DNA from: Nitrospinae bacterium CG11_big_fil_rev_8_21_14_0_20_45_15
GTDB taxonomy: Bacteria; Nitrospinota; Nitrospinia; Nitrospinales; VA-1
DNA length: 52,785 bases
Reading direction: 5' to 3'
Assembly (NCBI GenBank): GCA_002787235.1
Contig: PCWG01000035.1
Coordinates: 165,109-217,893 of the forward strand
A program made the translations under genes and the position numbers. Below are positions 1-8,589 of the stretch, in pieces. The notes under the pieces are model-generated. The model saw nothing but the letters and a program-made list of their open reading frames with translations. It did no database searches and had not been told where the DNA came from. The stretch's first letter is position 1. Each line of letters starts with the position of its first letter.

Positions 1-1
1 A

Positions 2-85
2 AAAGGTTATGTCAAAAATTACGTAGAAGATTATTTGGGAAATCCTCTACACAAGAAATTTGAAGCCGTAGCACTTCCAAATTAA
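2..85 (+). CDS. C-terminal end of an unknown protein (partial)
   Basis: The window opens inside a reading frame that stays open for 27 codons and ends in TAA at 83-85. The peptide ends in LHKKFEAVALPN. The frame was chosen because the other two plus-strand frames stop earlier or look random. The start lies outside the window, so no family can be assigned. A 32-bp gap separates it from the next small gene on the same strand, so the two may be cotranscribed. Confidence 0.5.
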   Translation, partial: KGYVKNYVEDYLGNPLHKKFEAVALPN

Positions 86-117
86 TAAAAAGTTTACACA
101 AGCAATAAGGAGCTTGC

Positions 118-300
118 ATGATTTACCGACTGAAAGTCGTTTTTGTAGACAACGAAGAACTGATTTTGGAAAACACAGAAAAACACGGTTTCAGCGACGA
201 TCTGGAACTTTTTGAGCTGACAACATCGGAAGAAGTGTTTGTGATCCCATTAAAACAAATCAAATACATTTCATGCGACGCCAAAATTTTCAAACCCTGA
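118..300 (+). CDS. small hypothetical protein, 60 aa
   Basis: An ATG at 118 is preceded by AAGGAG (about 107-112) at good spacing, which supports real translation. The 60-residue product is acidic in its N-terminal half and ends in a hydrophobic, beta-rich stretch (VFVIPLKQIKYISC). It has no signal peptide, no membrane segment and only one Cys. I do not recognise a family. The alternating hydrophobic pattern suggests a small all-beta fold, which is inference. It follows the partial gene at the window start on the same strand and is followed by a convergent gene, so it is probably the last gene of its transcript. Confidence 0.6.
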   Translation: MIYRLKVVFVDNEELILENTEKHGFSDDLELFELTTSEEVFVIPLKQIKYISCDAKIFKP

Positions 301-483
301 TCGCGTTGACCCTTGCATTACCAAGAAACAAATCATGAGTTCCTGAAGTTAAGACCAAATCACAAGAAGAAAGATCAGTGTCTTGCTCTGAAAGCCCCCT
401 GAGCGGGAAATATGAGTGCATCAAATTATTTTGTACCACTACTTGATCGACGGTATGATACCTGTGGAGATACGCTCTCCAAC

Positions 484-885
484 CTAGCTCAATTTAATTC
501 GATTTTTTTTCATCCAGGATTTCATATCGAATGATTCCTGACAAAATGCTTCAAATTGAACTTCTTTTTCTGTCAAAGGTCTGCCATCAACCGAGTATTT
601 GCCTTTCTCAACAGAAAACGATTGCCCTGATTTGGTCTTGATTTCTTTCTTATTGGACTTCGTAGGTTCCAATTTGTACATGTGACTGCTTTCTGGCTTG
701 AAAATCAATTCAGACAACTCTTCCAGGCTTAAAATCAAATTGAGTACGGCAAGATTATTGATCAATTTTTTTGATTTAAAATCAACGAGGATGTCTTTAA
801 CCTCATCTGATGAAGTGATCGCATTTAAAATAGCTTCATTCAAAATCTCGTAGTATCGGTCTTCGTTGAATTCTGATTGGCTCAT
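484..885 (-). CDS. hypothetical cytoplasmic protein, 133 aa
   Basis: The frame runs from ATG at 885 to a stop at 484. Read on the minus strand, CCGGAGA lies about 8 bases before the ATG and acts as a Shine-Dalgarno. The N-terminal half is predicted helical and acidic, with a leucine-rich segment (LAVLNLILSLEELSELI). The C-terminal half is Lys-rich, and its central part looks beta-structured. There is no signal peptide or transmembrane helix. I do not recognise the family and assign no function. It is divergent from hemB, and the 150-bp intergenic region between them contains a 12-bp palindrome. Confidence 0.6.
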   Translation of the reverse strand: MSQSEFNEDRYYEILNEAILNAITSSDEVKDILVDFKSKKLINNLAVLNLILSLEELSELIFKPESSHMYKLEPTKSNKKEIKTKSGQSFSVEKGKYSVDGRPLTEKEVQFEAFCQESFDMKSWMKKNRIKLS

Positions 886-933
886 GATAAAGTCTCCGGC
901 AGTAAGTGTTAAACGTCAAAAAATCATCAATTT

Positions 934-945
934 CGTTATATAACG
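934..945. promoter_or_regulatory. 12-bp palindrome in the divergent hemB intergenic region
   Basis: CGTTATATAACG is a perfect palindrome in the AT-rich 150-bp region between a minus-strand gene starting at 885 and hemB starting at 1036. Read on the minus strand it contains a TATAAC hexamer, so it could overlap the -10 of the minus gene. It could be an operator or simply AT-rich sequence. No protein partner is evident. Confidence 0.25.
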
Positions 946-1035
946 TCTTAAAAGCAAGTGCCGTGCCAAAGTCAAAAACCAAATAAAAAAATTTAAAACT
1001 ATTTTTAATTCCCTATTTTCAGCTAAGAGATTCCC

Positions 1036-2010
1036 ATGCCCTTCCCCATCCATCGTTATAGAAGATTGCGAAAAAATCAGCAGATATTAAGAATGGTTCG
1101 CGAGACCACCCTTTTGGTTGACGACTTGATCGAGCCTTATTTCATTTGCGAAGGCAAAGGAGTTCGAGACGAAATCAGTTCCATGCCGGGTGTGTACCGG
1201 TTCTCTATAGATCAAGTCAAAAAAGAAGTGCTGGAAACACAACGTCTGGGCATACCAGCGATCATTCTGTTTGGTATCCCCGACAAAAAAGATGCAGTCG
1301 GCTCCGAAGCCTACAATCCCGATGGCATCATCCAGCGTGCTATCCGTGAAATCAAGGACACCGCCCCAGAGCTCATGATAATCACCGACGTATGCGTGGA
1401 CGAATACACCGATCATGGACACTGTGGCGTGGTCAAAGGCGATCAGATTCTCAACGACCCCACAATCAAGTTACTGGCCAAAATGGCATTGACCCATGCA
1501 GAAGCCGGAGCGGACATCATCGCCCCTTCTGACATGATGGACGGCCGCGTACAGGCCATTCGCGGGGCATTGGACAATGCCAACTTTTCTGACACCCTGA
1601 TCATGTCCTACGCCGCTAAATACGCCTCCGCATTTTATGGACCGTTTCGTGAAGCCGCCGACTCCTGTCCCCAATTTGGCGACCGCAGATCGTACCAAAT
1701 GGATCCCGGAAACAGTGACGAAAGTCTACGGGAAGTGTTGCAGGATATTGAGGAAGGTGCCGATATTGTCATGGTCAAACCTGCTCTGGCTTTTTTAGAC
1801 ATCATCCGCAGAGTCCGGGACGAAGTACAGGTTCCCGTCGCCGCTTACAACGTCAGTGGCGAATACTCCATGGTCAAAGCCGCCGCGCAAAATGACTGGA
1901 TCGATGGACAGAGAGTGATGATGGAAATATTACTGAGCATCAAACGTGCTGGAGCTAAAATGATTTTGACTTATTTTGCACGAGATGCCGCGAAAGTTCT
2001 TATGGAATAA
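1036..2010 (+). CDS. hemB: delta-aminolevulinic acid dehydratase (porphobilinogen synthase)
   Basis: Condenses two 5-aminolevulinate molecules to porphobilinogen, the first common step of tetrapyrrole synthesis, in the cytoplasm. At 324 residues it has the usual HemB length. The two active-site lysines are visible: K195 in SYAAKYAS and K248 in MVKPA. The substrate-binding DGR loop (169-171) and the C-terminal LTYFARDAA segment are also present. The metal-binding segment reads C120-V-D122 ... H-G-H-C130. It therefore keeps two of the three cysteines of zinc HemBs and has Asp at the middle position, as in the zinc-free type, an unusual hybrid. The ATG at 1036 begins the conserved N-terminal arm (RYRRLRKN); its ribosome site is weak (AAGAGA). 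It appears monocistronic, with no other heme genes beside it. Confidence 0.97.
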   Translation: MPFPIHRYRRLRKNQQILRMVRETTLLVDDLIEPYFICEGKGVRDEISSMPGVYRFSIDQVKKEVLETQRLGIPAIILFGIPDKKDAVGSEAYNPDGIIQRAIREIKDTAPELMIITDVCVDEYTDHGHCGVVKGDQILNDPTIKLLAKMALTHAEAGADIIAPSDMMDGRVQAIRGALDNANFSDTLIMSYAAKYASAFYGPFREAADSCPQFGDRRSYQMDPGNSDESLREVLQDIEEGADIVMVKPALAFLDIIRRVRDEVQVPVAAYNVSGEYSMVKAAAQNDWIDGQRVMMEILLSIKRAGAKMILTYFARDAAKVLME

Positions 2011-2045
2011 GGAGTCTCCTCATATTATAATTTTATAAGAACCGA

Positions 2046-2073
2046 TTGCAGGAAGTTCGAGAGTAGGTATAAT
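2046..2073 (+). promoter_or_regulatory. probable sigma-70 promoter of the XRE-PBP1A operon
   Basis: A perfect -10 hexamer TATAAT (2068-2073) lies 16 bp after a weaker -35, TTGCAG (2046-2051). Transcription would start near 2080, about 35 nt before the XRE gene start at 2116. The -35 matches only the TTG part of the consensus, so activity may depend on an activator, possibly the XRE protein itself. That is inference. Confidence 0.5.
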
Positions 2074-2115
2074 CAATGGATAGGGGGACCTGTCAATAAT
2101 TGAGGCTACTTTTGC

Positions 2116-2745
2116 ATGTCTATCCTGGCGGAAAATTTGAAGACCATTCGTAAGGAAAGGGATTGCACGCAATCTGAATTTGCAAAAATCCTTGGTATTG
2201 GATTTCGAACTTATGTGCGCTACGAAGTGGGAGAGCGGGATGCTCCCATTACCACTCTGGTGAAAATAGCTCTCTTGGGTAATTTATCACTGGAAAAACT
2301 TCTGACCGAAAAAATTACTTTGTTGGATTTTTATCCCCTTGCAAATGTGGGCCCTTCTGAAGATATTCAAATTGATTTTGCCGATTTTCAAACCAACATT
2401 TTGCATTTAAAAAATTATTCCATGCCCATTGCCATTGCCTTTGAGCCTTCAGAAAAACAGTTCCTTGCGCTTTTCAGAAGGCTGTCTCCCCGTCTGCAGG
2501 AAATTTTCAGCAAAAATCTGGGGGAAAAAGACTGGAAAGTGAGCGCGTTCAAACAGAACGCCTCTATCCTCAAAGAGGACAAAACATCAAAAATTAAAAA
2601 CTCGGCTAACAATCTTCCCCTGCCATCGGGTTCCCCGGGCACAAAGAAACGCGGTCGGAAAAAACTGGATCCAAACGTTCTGCAGAGGAAAATTGAAAAA
2701 TTGAAGATGATCGCGCAATCTGCTAATAAAACCACGGTGAGATAA
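2116..2745 (+). CDS. XRE-family DNA-binding regulator with basic C-terminal tail
   Basis: A 209-residue protein with a clear Cro/C1-type helix-turn-helix at residues 5-60 (LKTIRKERDCTQSEFAKILG, then FRTYVRYEVGERDAP). The middle is without recognised features. The C-terminus (about 170-209) is strongly basic, and its KKRGRKK run resembles an AT-hook-like minor-groove contact. It is the first gene of an operon: the next gene starts 5 bp after its stop, and PBP1A and a SPOR protein follow. This order suggests a local regulator of an envelope operon, which is inference. The ATG at 2116 was chosen because the HTH begins immediately; the TGAGG upstream is rather far away. Confidence 0.85.
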   Translation: MSILAENLKTIRKERDCTQSEFAKILGIGFRTYVRYEVGERDAPITTLVKIALLGNLSLEKLLTEKITLLDFYPLANVGPSEDIQIDFADFQTNILHLKNYSMPIAIAFEPSEKQFLALFRRLSPRLQEIFSKNLGEKDWKVSAFKQNASILKEDKTSKIKNSANNLPLPSGSPGTKKRGRKKLDPNVLQRKIEKLKMIAQSANKTTVR

Positions 2746-2750
2746 ATCAG

Positions 2751-3656
2751 GTGAAATCTGTTTCCATTTTAGGTCCTCAAAGTGTACTCATTCAGTGGGG
2801 TTTAGTCATCGCTCTTGTTCTGCTTGAACTATCTACCAATATCGTGGAAACAGGCATTGGAAACTATTTAAAGTGGCAAAATTTTCAAAGACCTCAACTC
2901 GGACGAATCTGGGATCGCGACCGATTGTCCCTCGTCGCTCAATCCAAAATCCAATCGATTCGAACTTCGATGGACAATGCCCGGCAAACCACGGAATCCC
3001 TGACCTCATTTCGTCAATTACTGGAAAATCTGGAACCCGGTTACTCCCGTGTGTTATCCAAAGAAAAATTCCTGCATCTCTATTTCGACTTTCCAGGTCA
3101 ATGGGCAAACACCCTCATTTCCTCATATGATTTATTGGGGATTGACTCCAGCCTTAAATGGGAACGTGTTTTGATCAAACGCATGGGTCCCTGGATTTCT
3201 CTCGATCTGATCGATCACGACAACATCCCCTTAGAGGAAGTTTTTCTATCGCTCAACCAATTGGACACACTGGAAGCTTCCCGTATTCAACATCGGGGAC
3301 GCTTGGAAGAAGCAGGGTTTCTGCCAGAGCAAATCATTGTCTACAATCAATTTATAACTCTATTGAAAAATATGGACCCCGATGCCCGGTTACAAGTATC
3401 ACCGCCGCCACGATGGTTTCTTGAAAAACAATACCAAATCACTCGCGTTGGAATATCAGACCTTCGGTCCGACGAACCAGAAGACCGTCCTCTCAAATTG
3501 GGAATCGAATTTAAAACAGACTACTTTACCGAATATCTATTGATACCCGTACCACGCGAAACGGCAAATAATCTCTTATCACAACTAGAGCCAACAGAAA
3601 CAATAAGTGAGGAGCAGAACCTCCTTTTGGCACTTCCTGAAAGAAATACCCCTTGA
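2751..3656 (+). CDS. membrane-anchored hypothetical protein upstream of PBP1A
   Basis: GTG start at 2751, five bases after the XRE stop, with GGTGAG at 2737-2742 as a ribosome site. The 301-residue protein has one N-terminal hydrophobic helix (about 12-30, IQWGLVIALVLLEL) and is otherwise soluble, so it is probably anchored in the inner membrane with the bulk in the periplasm. I do not recognise the family. Its stop codon (3654-3656) overlaps the TTG start of PBP1A (TTGA), which implies translational coupling. A partner or regulator of the glycosyltransferase/transpeptidase is a reasonable guess from position only. Confidence 0.75.
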   Translation: MKSVSILGPQSVLIQWGLVIALVLLELSTNIVETGIGNYLKWQNFQRPQLGRIWDRDRLSLVAQSKIQSIRTSMDNARQTTESLTSFRQLLENLEPGYSRVLSKEKFLHLYFDFPGQWANTLISSYDLLGIDSSLKWERVLIKRMGPWISLDLIDHDNIPLEEVFLSLNQLDTLEASRIQHRGRLEEAGFLPEQIIVYNQFITLLKNMDPDARLQVSPPPRWFLEKQYQITRVGISDLRSDEPEDRPLKLGIEFKTDYFTEYLLIPVPRETANNLLSQLEPTETISEEQNLLLALPERNTP

Positions 3657-5842
3657 TTCGTCGAATTGCCCAGCTTCTTTTAAATTTAATTTATGCTCTC
3701 ACCCTGACAGGTGTGCTGACTCTGGCGGGAGTCTATCTGGCCTTGCGCGAGGATCTGCCTCAACTCCCTGCAAAGCTTGAGAACATTAATCTGAATTTAC
3801 CCACCGAACTGTATTCTTCCGATGGAGAACGCATACACATTGTAGGGCAACGACGCCCTGTCACTCTTAAAGACATCTCGCCCTGGTTTCTCAAAGCCAT
3901 TGTTTCTGTCGAAGATCGTAATTTTTACAATCATCGTGGCCTCGATCACTTGGGATTGCTTCGTGCCCTTGCCTCAAACCTCAAAGAAGGACGCGTCCGA
4001 CAGGGCGGAAGTGGAATCACACAACAATTGTCCAAGAATCTGTTTTTTTCATTTGAAAGAAACTGGGTCCGAAAAATCAAAGAACTCTTCATCGCTTTGC
4101 AGTTGGAAGCAACGTTTTCAAAAGATCAAATCCTCGAAGCCTACAGTAACCAGATTTATTTTGGCAATGGGGCTTACGGAGTCGAAGAAGCCGCAAGAAC
4201 CTACTTTGATGTCCCTTCTAAAAATTTGACGTTGCTCCAGGCCGCACTTCTCGCCGGTTTGCCCAATTCCCCCAACAATGCCAATCCCTTCAGTAATCTG
4301 GATCGGGCCATGAAAAGAGCACGTCATATATTGGCGCGCATGGTCCAAACAACAATGATCTCGGAAACACAAAAACAAAATGCTCTGACAGACGATCTGA
4401 AACTGACGACTCCAGTAAAAGAAACAGACCCCAACCTCTACTTTGTCAATTACGTCATGAACCAGCTGGAGGCTGATTATGGACGCGAGTTCGTTTATTT
4501 CGGTGGTTTGAAGGTTTATACAACGCTGGATGTTCGACTCCAGAAAGCCGCAGAAAAAGCCGCACAGGCTCACCTTGATTCACTGGAAAAACAACTGCCC
4601 GAACGCGCGCCCAATGCGCCCTTGCAAATAGCGGTTGCCGCCATCGAAAATAAAGGCGGGGCCGTTCGGGTATTGCTGGGAGGTCGCGATTTCTCAAACA
4701 GTCAATTCAACCGGGCCGTATCCAATAACCGGCTTCCAGGTTCGTCCTTCAAACCCTTTGTTTATTTTACAGCGATGGAAAAACTGGGATATTCCCCCGC
4801 AACCGTTGTTGTTGACGAACCGATCACTTATCCCATCCCCGGAAGCGATCCCTGGGAACCACAAAATTTTGCAAACGTCTATGCCGGAAAACTGATTTTG
4901 AAAAAGGCATTGATGCACTCCATCAATGCCGTCGCCGCCCGGTTGATCAACGACGTTGGCCCTGAAGAAGTGATCAAAACCGCTCGGCAATTTGGCTTCA
5001 AAAGTCCACTCGGTAGAAATTTGTCCCTGGCTTTGGGTACTTCTCCAGTGTCCCCCCTGGAACTCGCAGGTGCCTATAGTGTGATTGCCAACCTTGGAAT
5101 TTACAACGAACCCTATCTCATTCGACGGATTGAAGACTATGACGGCAATCGCCTTTATGAACATTTTTACGAAGGCGTACAACGCTTCCCACAAAAATCA
5201 ATCTATCCATTGCTGGACATGATGCAAGGTGTGATAGACGGAGGTACGGGACAAGTCGTTCGGCGCATGAAATTTCGTCACCCTGCCGCAGGTAAAACCG
5301 GCACCACGAATAGTTTCAAAGATGCCTGGTTCAATGGATTCACCAAAGATATCACCGCATCTGTCTGGGTGGGCTACGACGACAACGAACCCATGATCGG
5401 AAAGAATGGAAAAGGTTTGACGGGCGCAGGAGCGGCGGCCCCCATCTGGGCTTTTTTCATGCAAAAAGCCCTGGAAGGAAAAGATCAGGTTCAGTTTCCC
5501 AAACCAGACGGGATTCGAATTGAAAGTGTCGACACCAAAACCGGAATTTTACACAAACCTGGATCGGGAGAGTTTCTGAAGGTTGCCGTCAAAAACGAAA
5601 CCATCATTCCAACCCAGCTTGATGAAACATCTGTCGAGCCAGAAACAAGTTCAAAAGAGGAAACCCCTCCTAACGAAGTCCCTTCCAATATAGAGAAGGA
5701 ACTAGGAAATGAAACACCGTCAAATTCAAATACTGATGAAAAAATGGATGATGACGAACTGAAAAAAATGTCGGCGAGCGAATTACTAAAAGAACTCACC
5801 GCCGCACCGGAAACCATTTCGCCTGTCCGGAAACCGCAATGA
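3653..5842 (+). CDS. bifunctional penicillin-binding protein 1A (GT51 + transpeptidase)
   Basis: Polymerises and cross-links peptidoglycan at the inner membrane. The order is an N-terminal transmembrane helix (about 8-30), a GT51 glycosyltransferase (about 50-230) and a penicillin-binding transpeptidase (about 320-610). GT51 motifs are intact: catalytic E87 in EDRNFYNHRG, QGGSGITQQLSKNL, RKIKELFIA, and EAYSNQIYFGNGAYG. Transpeptidase motifs are S364-x-x-K367 (SSFK), S423-I-N425 and K548-T-G550. A long acidic Ser/Glu/Pro-rich tail follows (about 650-729). At 729 residues it is slightly shorter than classic E. coli PBP1A and lacks an obvious large insertion. It begins at a TTG overlapping the previous stop and ends overlapping the next ATG, so it is the core of a coupled operon. 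Confidence 0.95.
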   Translation: MIRRIAQLLLNLIYALTLTGVLTLAGVYLALREDLPQLPAKLENINLNLPTELYSSDGERIHIVGQRRPVTLKDISPWFLKAIVSVEDRNFYNHRGLDHLGLLRALASNLKEGRVRQGGSGITQQLSKNLFFSFERNWVRKIKELFIALQLEATFSKDQILEAYSNQIYFGNGAYGVEEAARTYFDVPSKNLTLLQAALLAGLPNSPNNANPFSNLDRAMKRARHILARMVQTTMISETQKQNALTDDLKLTTPVKETDPNLYFVNYVMNQLEADYGREFVYFGGLKVYTTLDVRLQKAAEKAAQAHLDSLEKQLPERAPNAPLQIAVAAIENKGGAVRVLLGGRDFSNSQFNRAVSNNRLPGSSFKPFVYFTAMEKLGYSPATVVVDEPITYPIPGSDPWEPQNFANVYAGKLILKKALMHSINAVAARLINDVGPEEVIKTARQFGFKSPLGRNLSLALGTSPVSPLELAGAYSVIANLGIYNEPYLIRRIEDYDGNRLYEHFYEGVQRFPQKSIYPLLDMMQGVIDGGTGQVVRRMKFRHPAAGKTGTTNSFKDAWFNGFTKDITASVWVGYDDNEPMIGKNGKGLTGAGAAAPIWAFFMQKALEGKDQVQFPKPDGIRIESVDTKTGILHKPGSGEFLKVAVKNETIIPTQLDETSVEPETSSKEETPPNEVPSNIEKELGNETPSNSNTDEKMDDDELKKMSASELLKELTAAPETISPVRKPQ

Positions 5843-7359
5843 TGTTTCAAAACTTTAAATATTTTACTGCTCGCCTGTGGGTCTCAACGATTCTATCGTT
5901 GACCCTGGGTTACACCGTACTCTACATCTTGCACGAAACCGCCCTGCCCGATGCCCAGTTTGATGACACAACCGTCCAATGGGCCTTGTTGGGTGTCTCG
6001 ATTTTTTTTGGCTTCTTTGCCTTTGGATTGATCGGTGAACAAAAATTTCACAACCTCTTGCACTTTATAAAAACGACACAAAGATCTGCCGAACCAAGCG
6101 CGATCATCTCATTGTATGAAAGACTCATCGACTTTTCTCGCTCTGCCTGCTTTTTATCCACAAAAGGCAAAAAACTGCGAGATCAAGCCACATGGAACTA
6201 TGCGGAATATTTATTATCTATCGGGCACGACGACGACAGAGCCGTACAAATTTATCTCACAGCATTTTTACAAGCTCCCGACCGGTCTAAATTCCGGGCT
6301 CCCCTGCTAGCCCTTTTTGCCCGTAAAAATGATTTGAGCTCCAAAGAACTCGATCTACTTTTGGTCATGCTTCGAGCAGAAAACTTTGAAGACGATTACC
6401 TCGTTCAATATTTGGCAAAAATATTTCTCCAGCAAAAACTGTTCAACGAAAAAACAGAACCCCTTTTTATTAAAGCCTTGCAGAAGCAATCCGCATTGAC
6501 GGAAGAAATTGTTCGTTTCGCATTGCCTCAATTGATCGGGTTAAAACGCTTCGACGAATCTGCCATCAAATTTTATGCGGCATCTCTGCCTTATCTCCAG
6601 GACGACGAAAACGAAATTCGAAATGCGTTGGCTAAAAAATATTGTGAAGGCATTTGGGCGGGAATGGACCCCAATTTCCATCGTCTGTGTGGCGAAGTTT
6701 TCTCTCAGTTGGATGCCGAAAGTCAGAATAAAATTAGAGACGAAATTGAAGATGGCCGTCTGACTGGCAAATTGCGCAAGGTAAAATTGTTCTCGAATGA
6801 AGATCTCAAACAACTGGAAAAACTTAAGAAAAAACTGGGAATCACACGTTCTCCACTCGATGAGATCAAAAAAGCAATCCTCTATCCGTTTCGGCAATTT
6901 TCCCGGCTTACAAAGTTTCTGGTCCTGAAGTTTGCAGATCTCCTGATCGTTTTTAGCCGCCAGGGCATACGTTTCAAGCTGGCAACTCTGTTCATTTTAT
7001 TGATTGGCATCGTTTTTGGAGTGAGCCTCAGTGAATTTTCAACTCAAAAAGAACAATTAAAACCCGAGCTGAAAATTCCCCAAAAACCCAAAGTTTCCAC
7101 TATCAGCAACAAAGTCCACACCATTCAGGTTGCGGCAGGAACCTCCAAAAAACAAGCCCAAAGACTTTTAAACTCCTTAAAGAAAAAAGGACTGCAAAGC
7201 GTGTATCTGGTCACTACCCCAAGAAAAACAGGCGGCACCTGGTACAAAGTCCGTGTCGGTGAATTCGCCACGGAAGAGGAAGCGCGACAGTTCGCCAAAA
7301 ATCTCATCACCAAAAAAACCATCAAAAGCTATTTCATCATTTCCCAAAAGAAGGATTGA
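5839..7359 (+). CDS. SPOR-domain membrane protein
   Basis: The ATG at 5839 overlaps the PBP1A stop (ATGA). The 506-residue product has two N-terminal hydrophobic helices (about 13-32 and 45-65), a long helical cytoplasmic-looking middle reminiscent of repeat proteins, and another hydrophobic helix near 383-402. A C-terminal SPOR domain follows (about 427-504: VHTIQVAAG ... GGTWYKVRVGEFATEEEAR). SPOR domains bind denuded glycan strands at division sites, so the C-terminus should be periplasmic. Coupling to PBP1A supports a role in septal or elongation peptidoglycan work. The helical middle is not identified. It is the last gene of the operon and converges on the methyltransferase gene. Confidence 0.85.
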   Translation: MMFQNFKYFTARLWVSTILSLTLGYTVLYILHETALPDAQFDDTTVQWALLGVSIFFGFFAFGLIGEQKFHNLLHFIKTTQRSAEPSAIISLYERLIDFSRSACFLSTKGKKLRDQATWNYAEYLLSIGHDDDRAVQIYLTAFLQAPDRSKFRAPLLALFARKNDLSSKELDLLLVMLRAENFEDDYLVQYLAKIFLQQKLFNEKTEPLFIKALQKQSALTEEIVRFALPQLIGLKRFDESAIKFYAASLPYLQDDENEIRNALAKKYCEGIWAGMDPNFHRLCGEVFSQLDAESQNKIRDEIEDGRLTGKLRKVKLFSNEDLKQLEKLKKKLGITRSPLDEIKKAILYPFRQFSRLTKFLVLKFADLLIVFSRQGIRFKLATLFILLIGIVFGVSLSEFSTQKEQLKPELKIPQKPKVSTISNKVHTIQVAAGTSKKQAQRLLNSLKKKGLQSVYLVTTPRKTGGTWYKVRVGEFATEEEARQFAKNLITKKTIKSYFIISQKKD

Positions 7360-7399
7360 AACTTCGTTATCATTGAAAAATAACAAGGCGCGTATTCTT

Positions 7400-8017
7400 T
7401 CAGTTTTCAGGTTTGCGACTGGTGAACATTTTCACGATGTCCAGATAAACGTTTGCGTCCGTAAATAAATCAAATCCCGCCAAACGAATATTCTTCGCTG
7501 TATCACGAATCAACGATGTGCCTGTCAGTTTGAGCGAAAGAAAATTCATCAGATACAACGGCCAGGCAAATAACGGATTTTGACTCTGTACATGTTCAAA
7601 TGAAACGAGTTTCCCGCCGGGTTTCAGCACCCGTTTCAACTCCTCCAGCACTTCCACGGGCTTTTCCACCGTGCATAGCACGCAAACCGTTAACACCATA
7701 TCAAAGGTATCGTCTTCAAACGTGGTGTTGTGTGCATCCATGATAAGAGATGTCATGTTTCCGGGATAATTTGAGATGCGTTCTTGCGCACGCTTCAGCA
7801 TCTCGGCACTGATATCAATGGCAACGATATCCAATCCGGGGGGGAAATTGACTATTTCCTGCCCCGTGCCTATCCCCACATACAAAATCTTTCCCTGCAA
7901 CTGACTGAAGAACCTTTTCTGAATCGTGCCCCATCGACGCGAATCACCACTGCGAATGAAATCAAAAAGTTTTGCGGCTCCGTCAAAATTGCCCTTCATT
8001 TTTATCGTCTGATTCAC
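7400..8017 (-). CDS. class I SAM-dependent methyltransferase
   Basis: A 205-residue Rossmann-fold methyltransferase. Motif I is ILYVGIGTGQEI (about 50-61), the acidic residue binding the SAM ribose is in VAIDIS, and the post-motif DAHNTTFEDDTFDMVLTV is followed by LKRVLKPGGKLVSFEH, typical of the UbiE/Methyltransf_11 type. There is no signal peptide. The substrate cannot be told from sequence; quinone, lipid and small-molecule acceptors are all possible. Its start overlaps the stop of the upstream small membrane protein by 4 bp, so the two are coupled and a membrane-associated substrate is plausible. Confidence 0.85.
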   Translation of the reverse strand: MNQTIKMKGNFDGAAKLFDFIRSGDSRRWGTIQKRFFSQLQGKILYVGIGTGQEIVNFPPGLDIVAIDISAEMLKRAQERISNYPGNMTSLIMDAHNTTFEDDTFDMVLTVCVLCTVEKPVEVLEELKRVLKPGGKLVSFEHVQSQNPLFAWPLYLMNFLSLKLTGTSLIRDTAKNIRLAGFDLFTDANVYLDIVKMFTSRKPEN

Positions 8018-8385
8018 AAGACCTCCGATTCATAACGTCCCGCTTCGTATCGGCGATTGAAATACTCTATAAGCCCCCAAACAAACAATCCCCAAGCCGC
8101 ACCCGATACCGCGATGCAATAATTCGGTGCGTACCCGATCATCATCGCCCCTATCATCCCTGCGGGCATGCCGATCCAATGCAAAGCGATCATCACTTCA
8201 AACGCTCCAAAGGGAGGAACCAGGACAATCATCAAGGGAATGCTCAACGCCATTCCCAACAAACCTCCGGCAATCATCATCAGTAAAGGCGACCCTCCGC
8301 TTCCGACAAGGATTTGACTCGTTGCAAAAGCGATCAATGCCGCTGAAAGTACACTTATTAAAAAATCGATAATTTTTAAATTCAT
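8014..8385 (-). CDS. small multi-pass membrane protein, 123 aa
   Basis: A hydrophobic protein with about four predicted helices (residues about 5-24, 33-56, 62-82, 87-107). Many small residues in the helices (GSGGSPLLMMIAGGLLGMA) suggest tight packing. The C-terminus is charged (FNRRYEAGRYESE). No family is recognised. It overlaps the methyltransferase gene by 4 bp and is translated first. The ATG at 8385 follows AT-rich sequence with only a weak ribosome site. Confidence 0.7.
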   Translation of the reverse strand: MNLKIIDFLISVLSAALIAFATSQILVGSGGSPLLMMIAGGLLGMALSIPLMIVLVPPFGAFEVMIALHWIGMPAGMIGAMMIGYAPNYCIAVSGAAWGLFVWGLIEYFNRRYEAGRYESEVL

Positions 8386-8589
8386 AACGGTCCTGTAATT
8401 TCCATCCCGACTCTCACTTTATATAAATAAAAAATTCAAAATATTATCTGTCGAAAATACTACATGAAAGTGATATTTCCTCTATAAGATTATATGATAC
8501 CTCTTTGCCTCTATGAATCCATCTTTCTACAAGTTGTATTCAAATCGTGTCATTTTTTATCGAGTCTGTTTTTTTAATCTGAGTTAATA

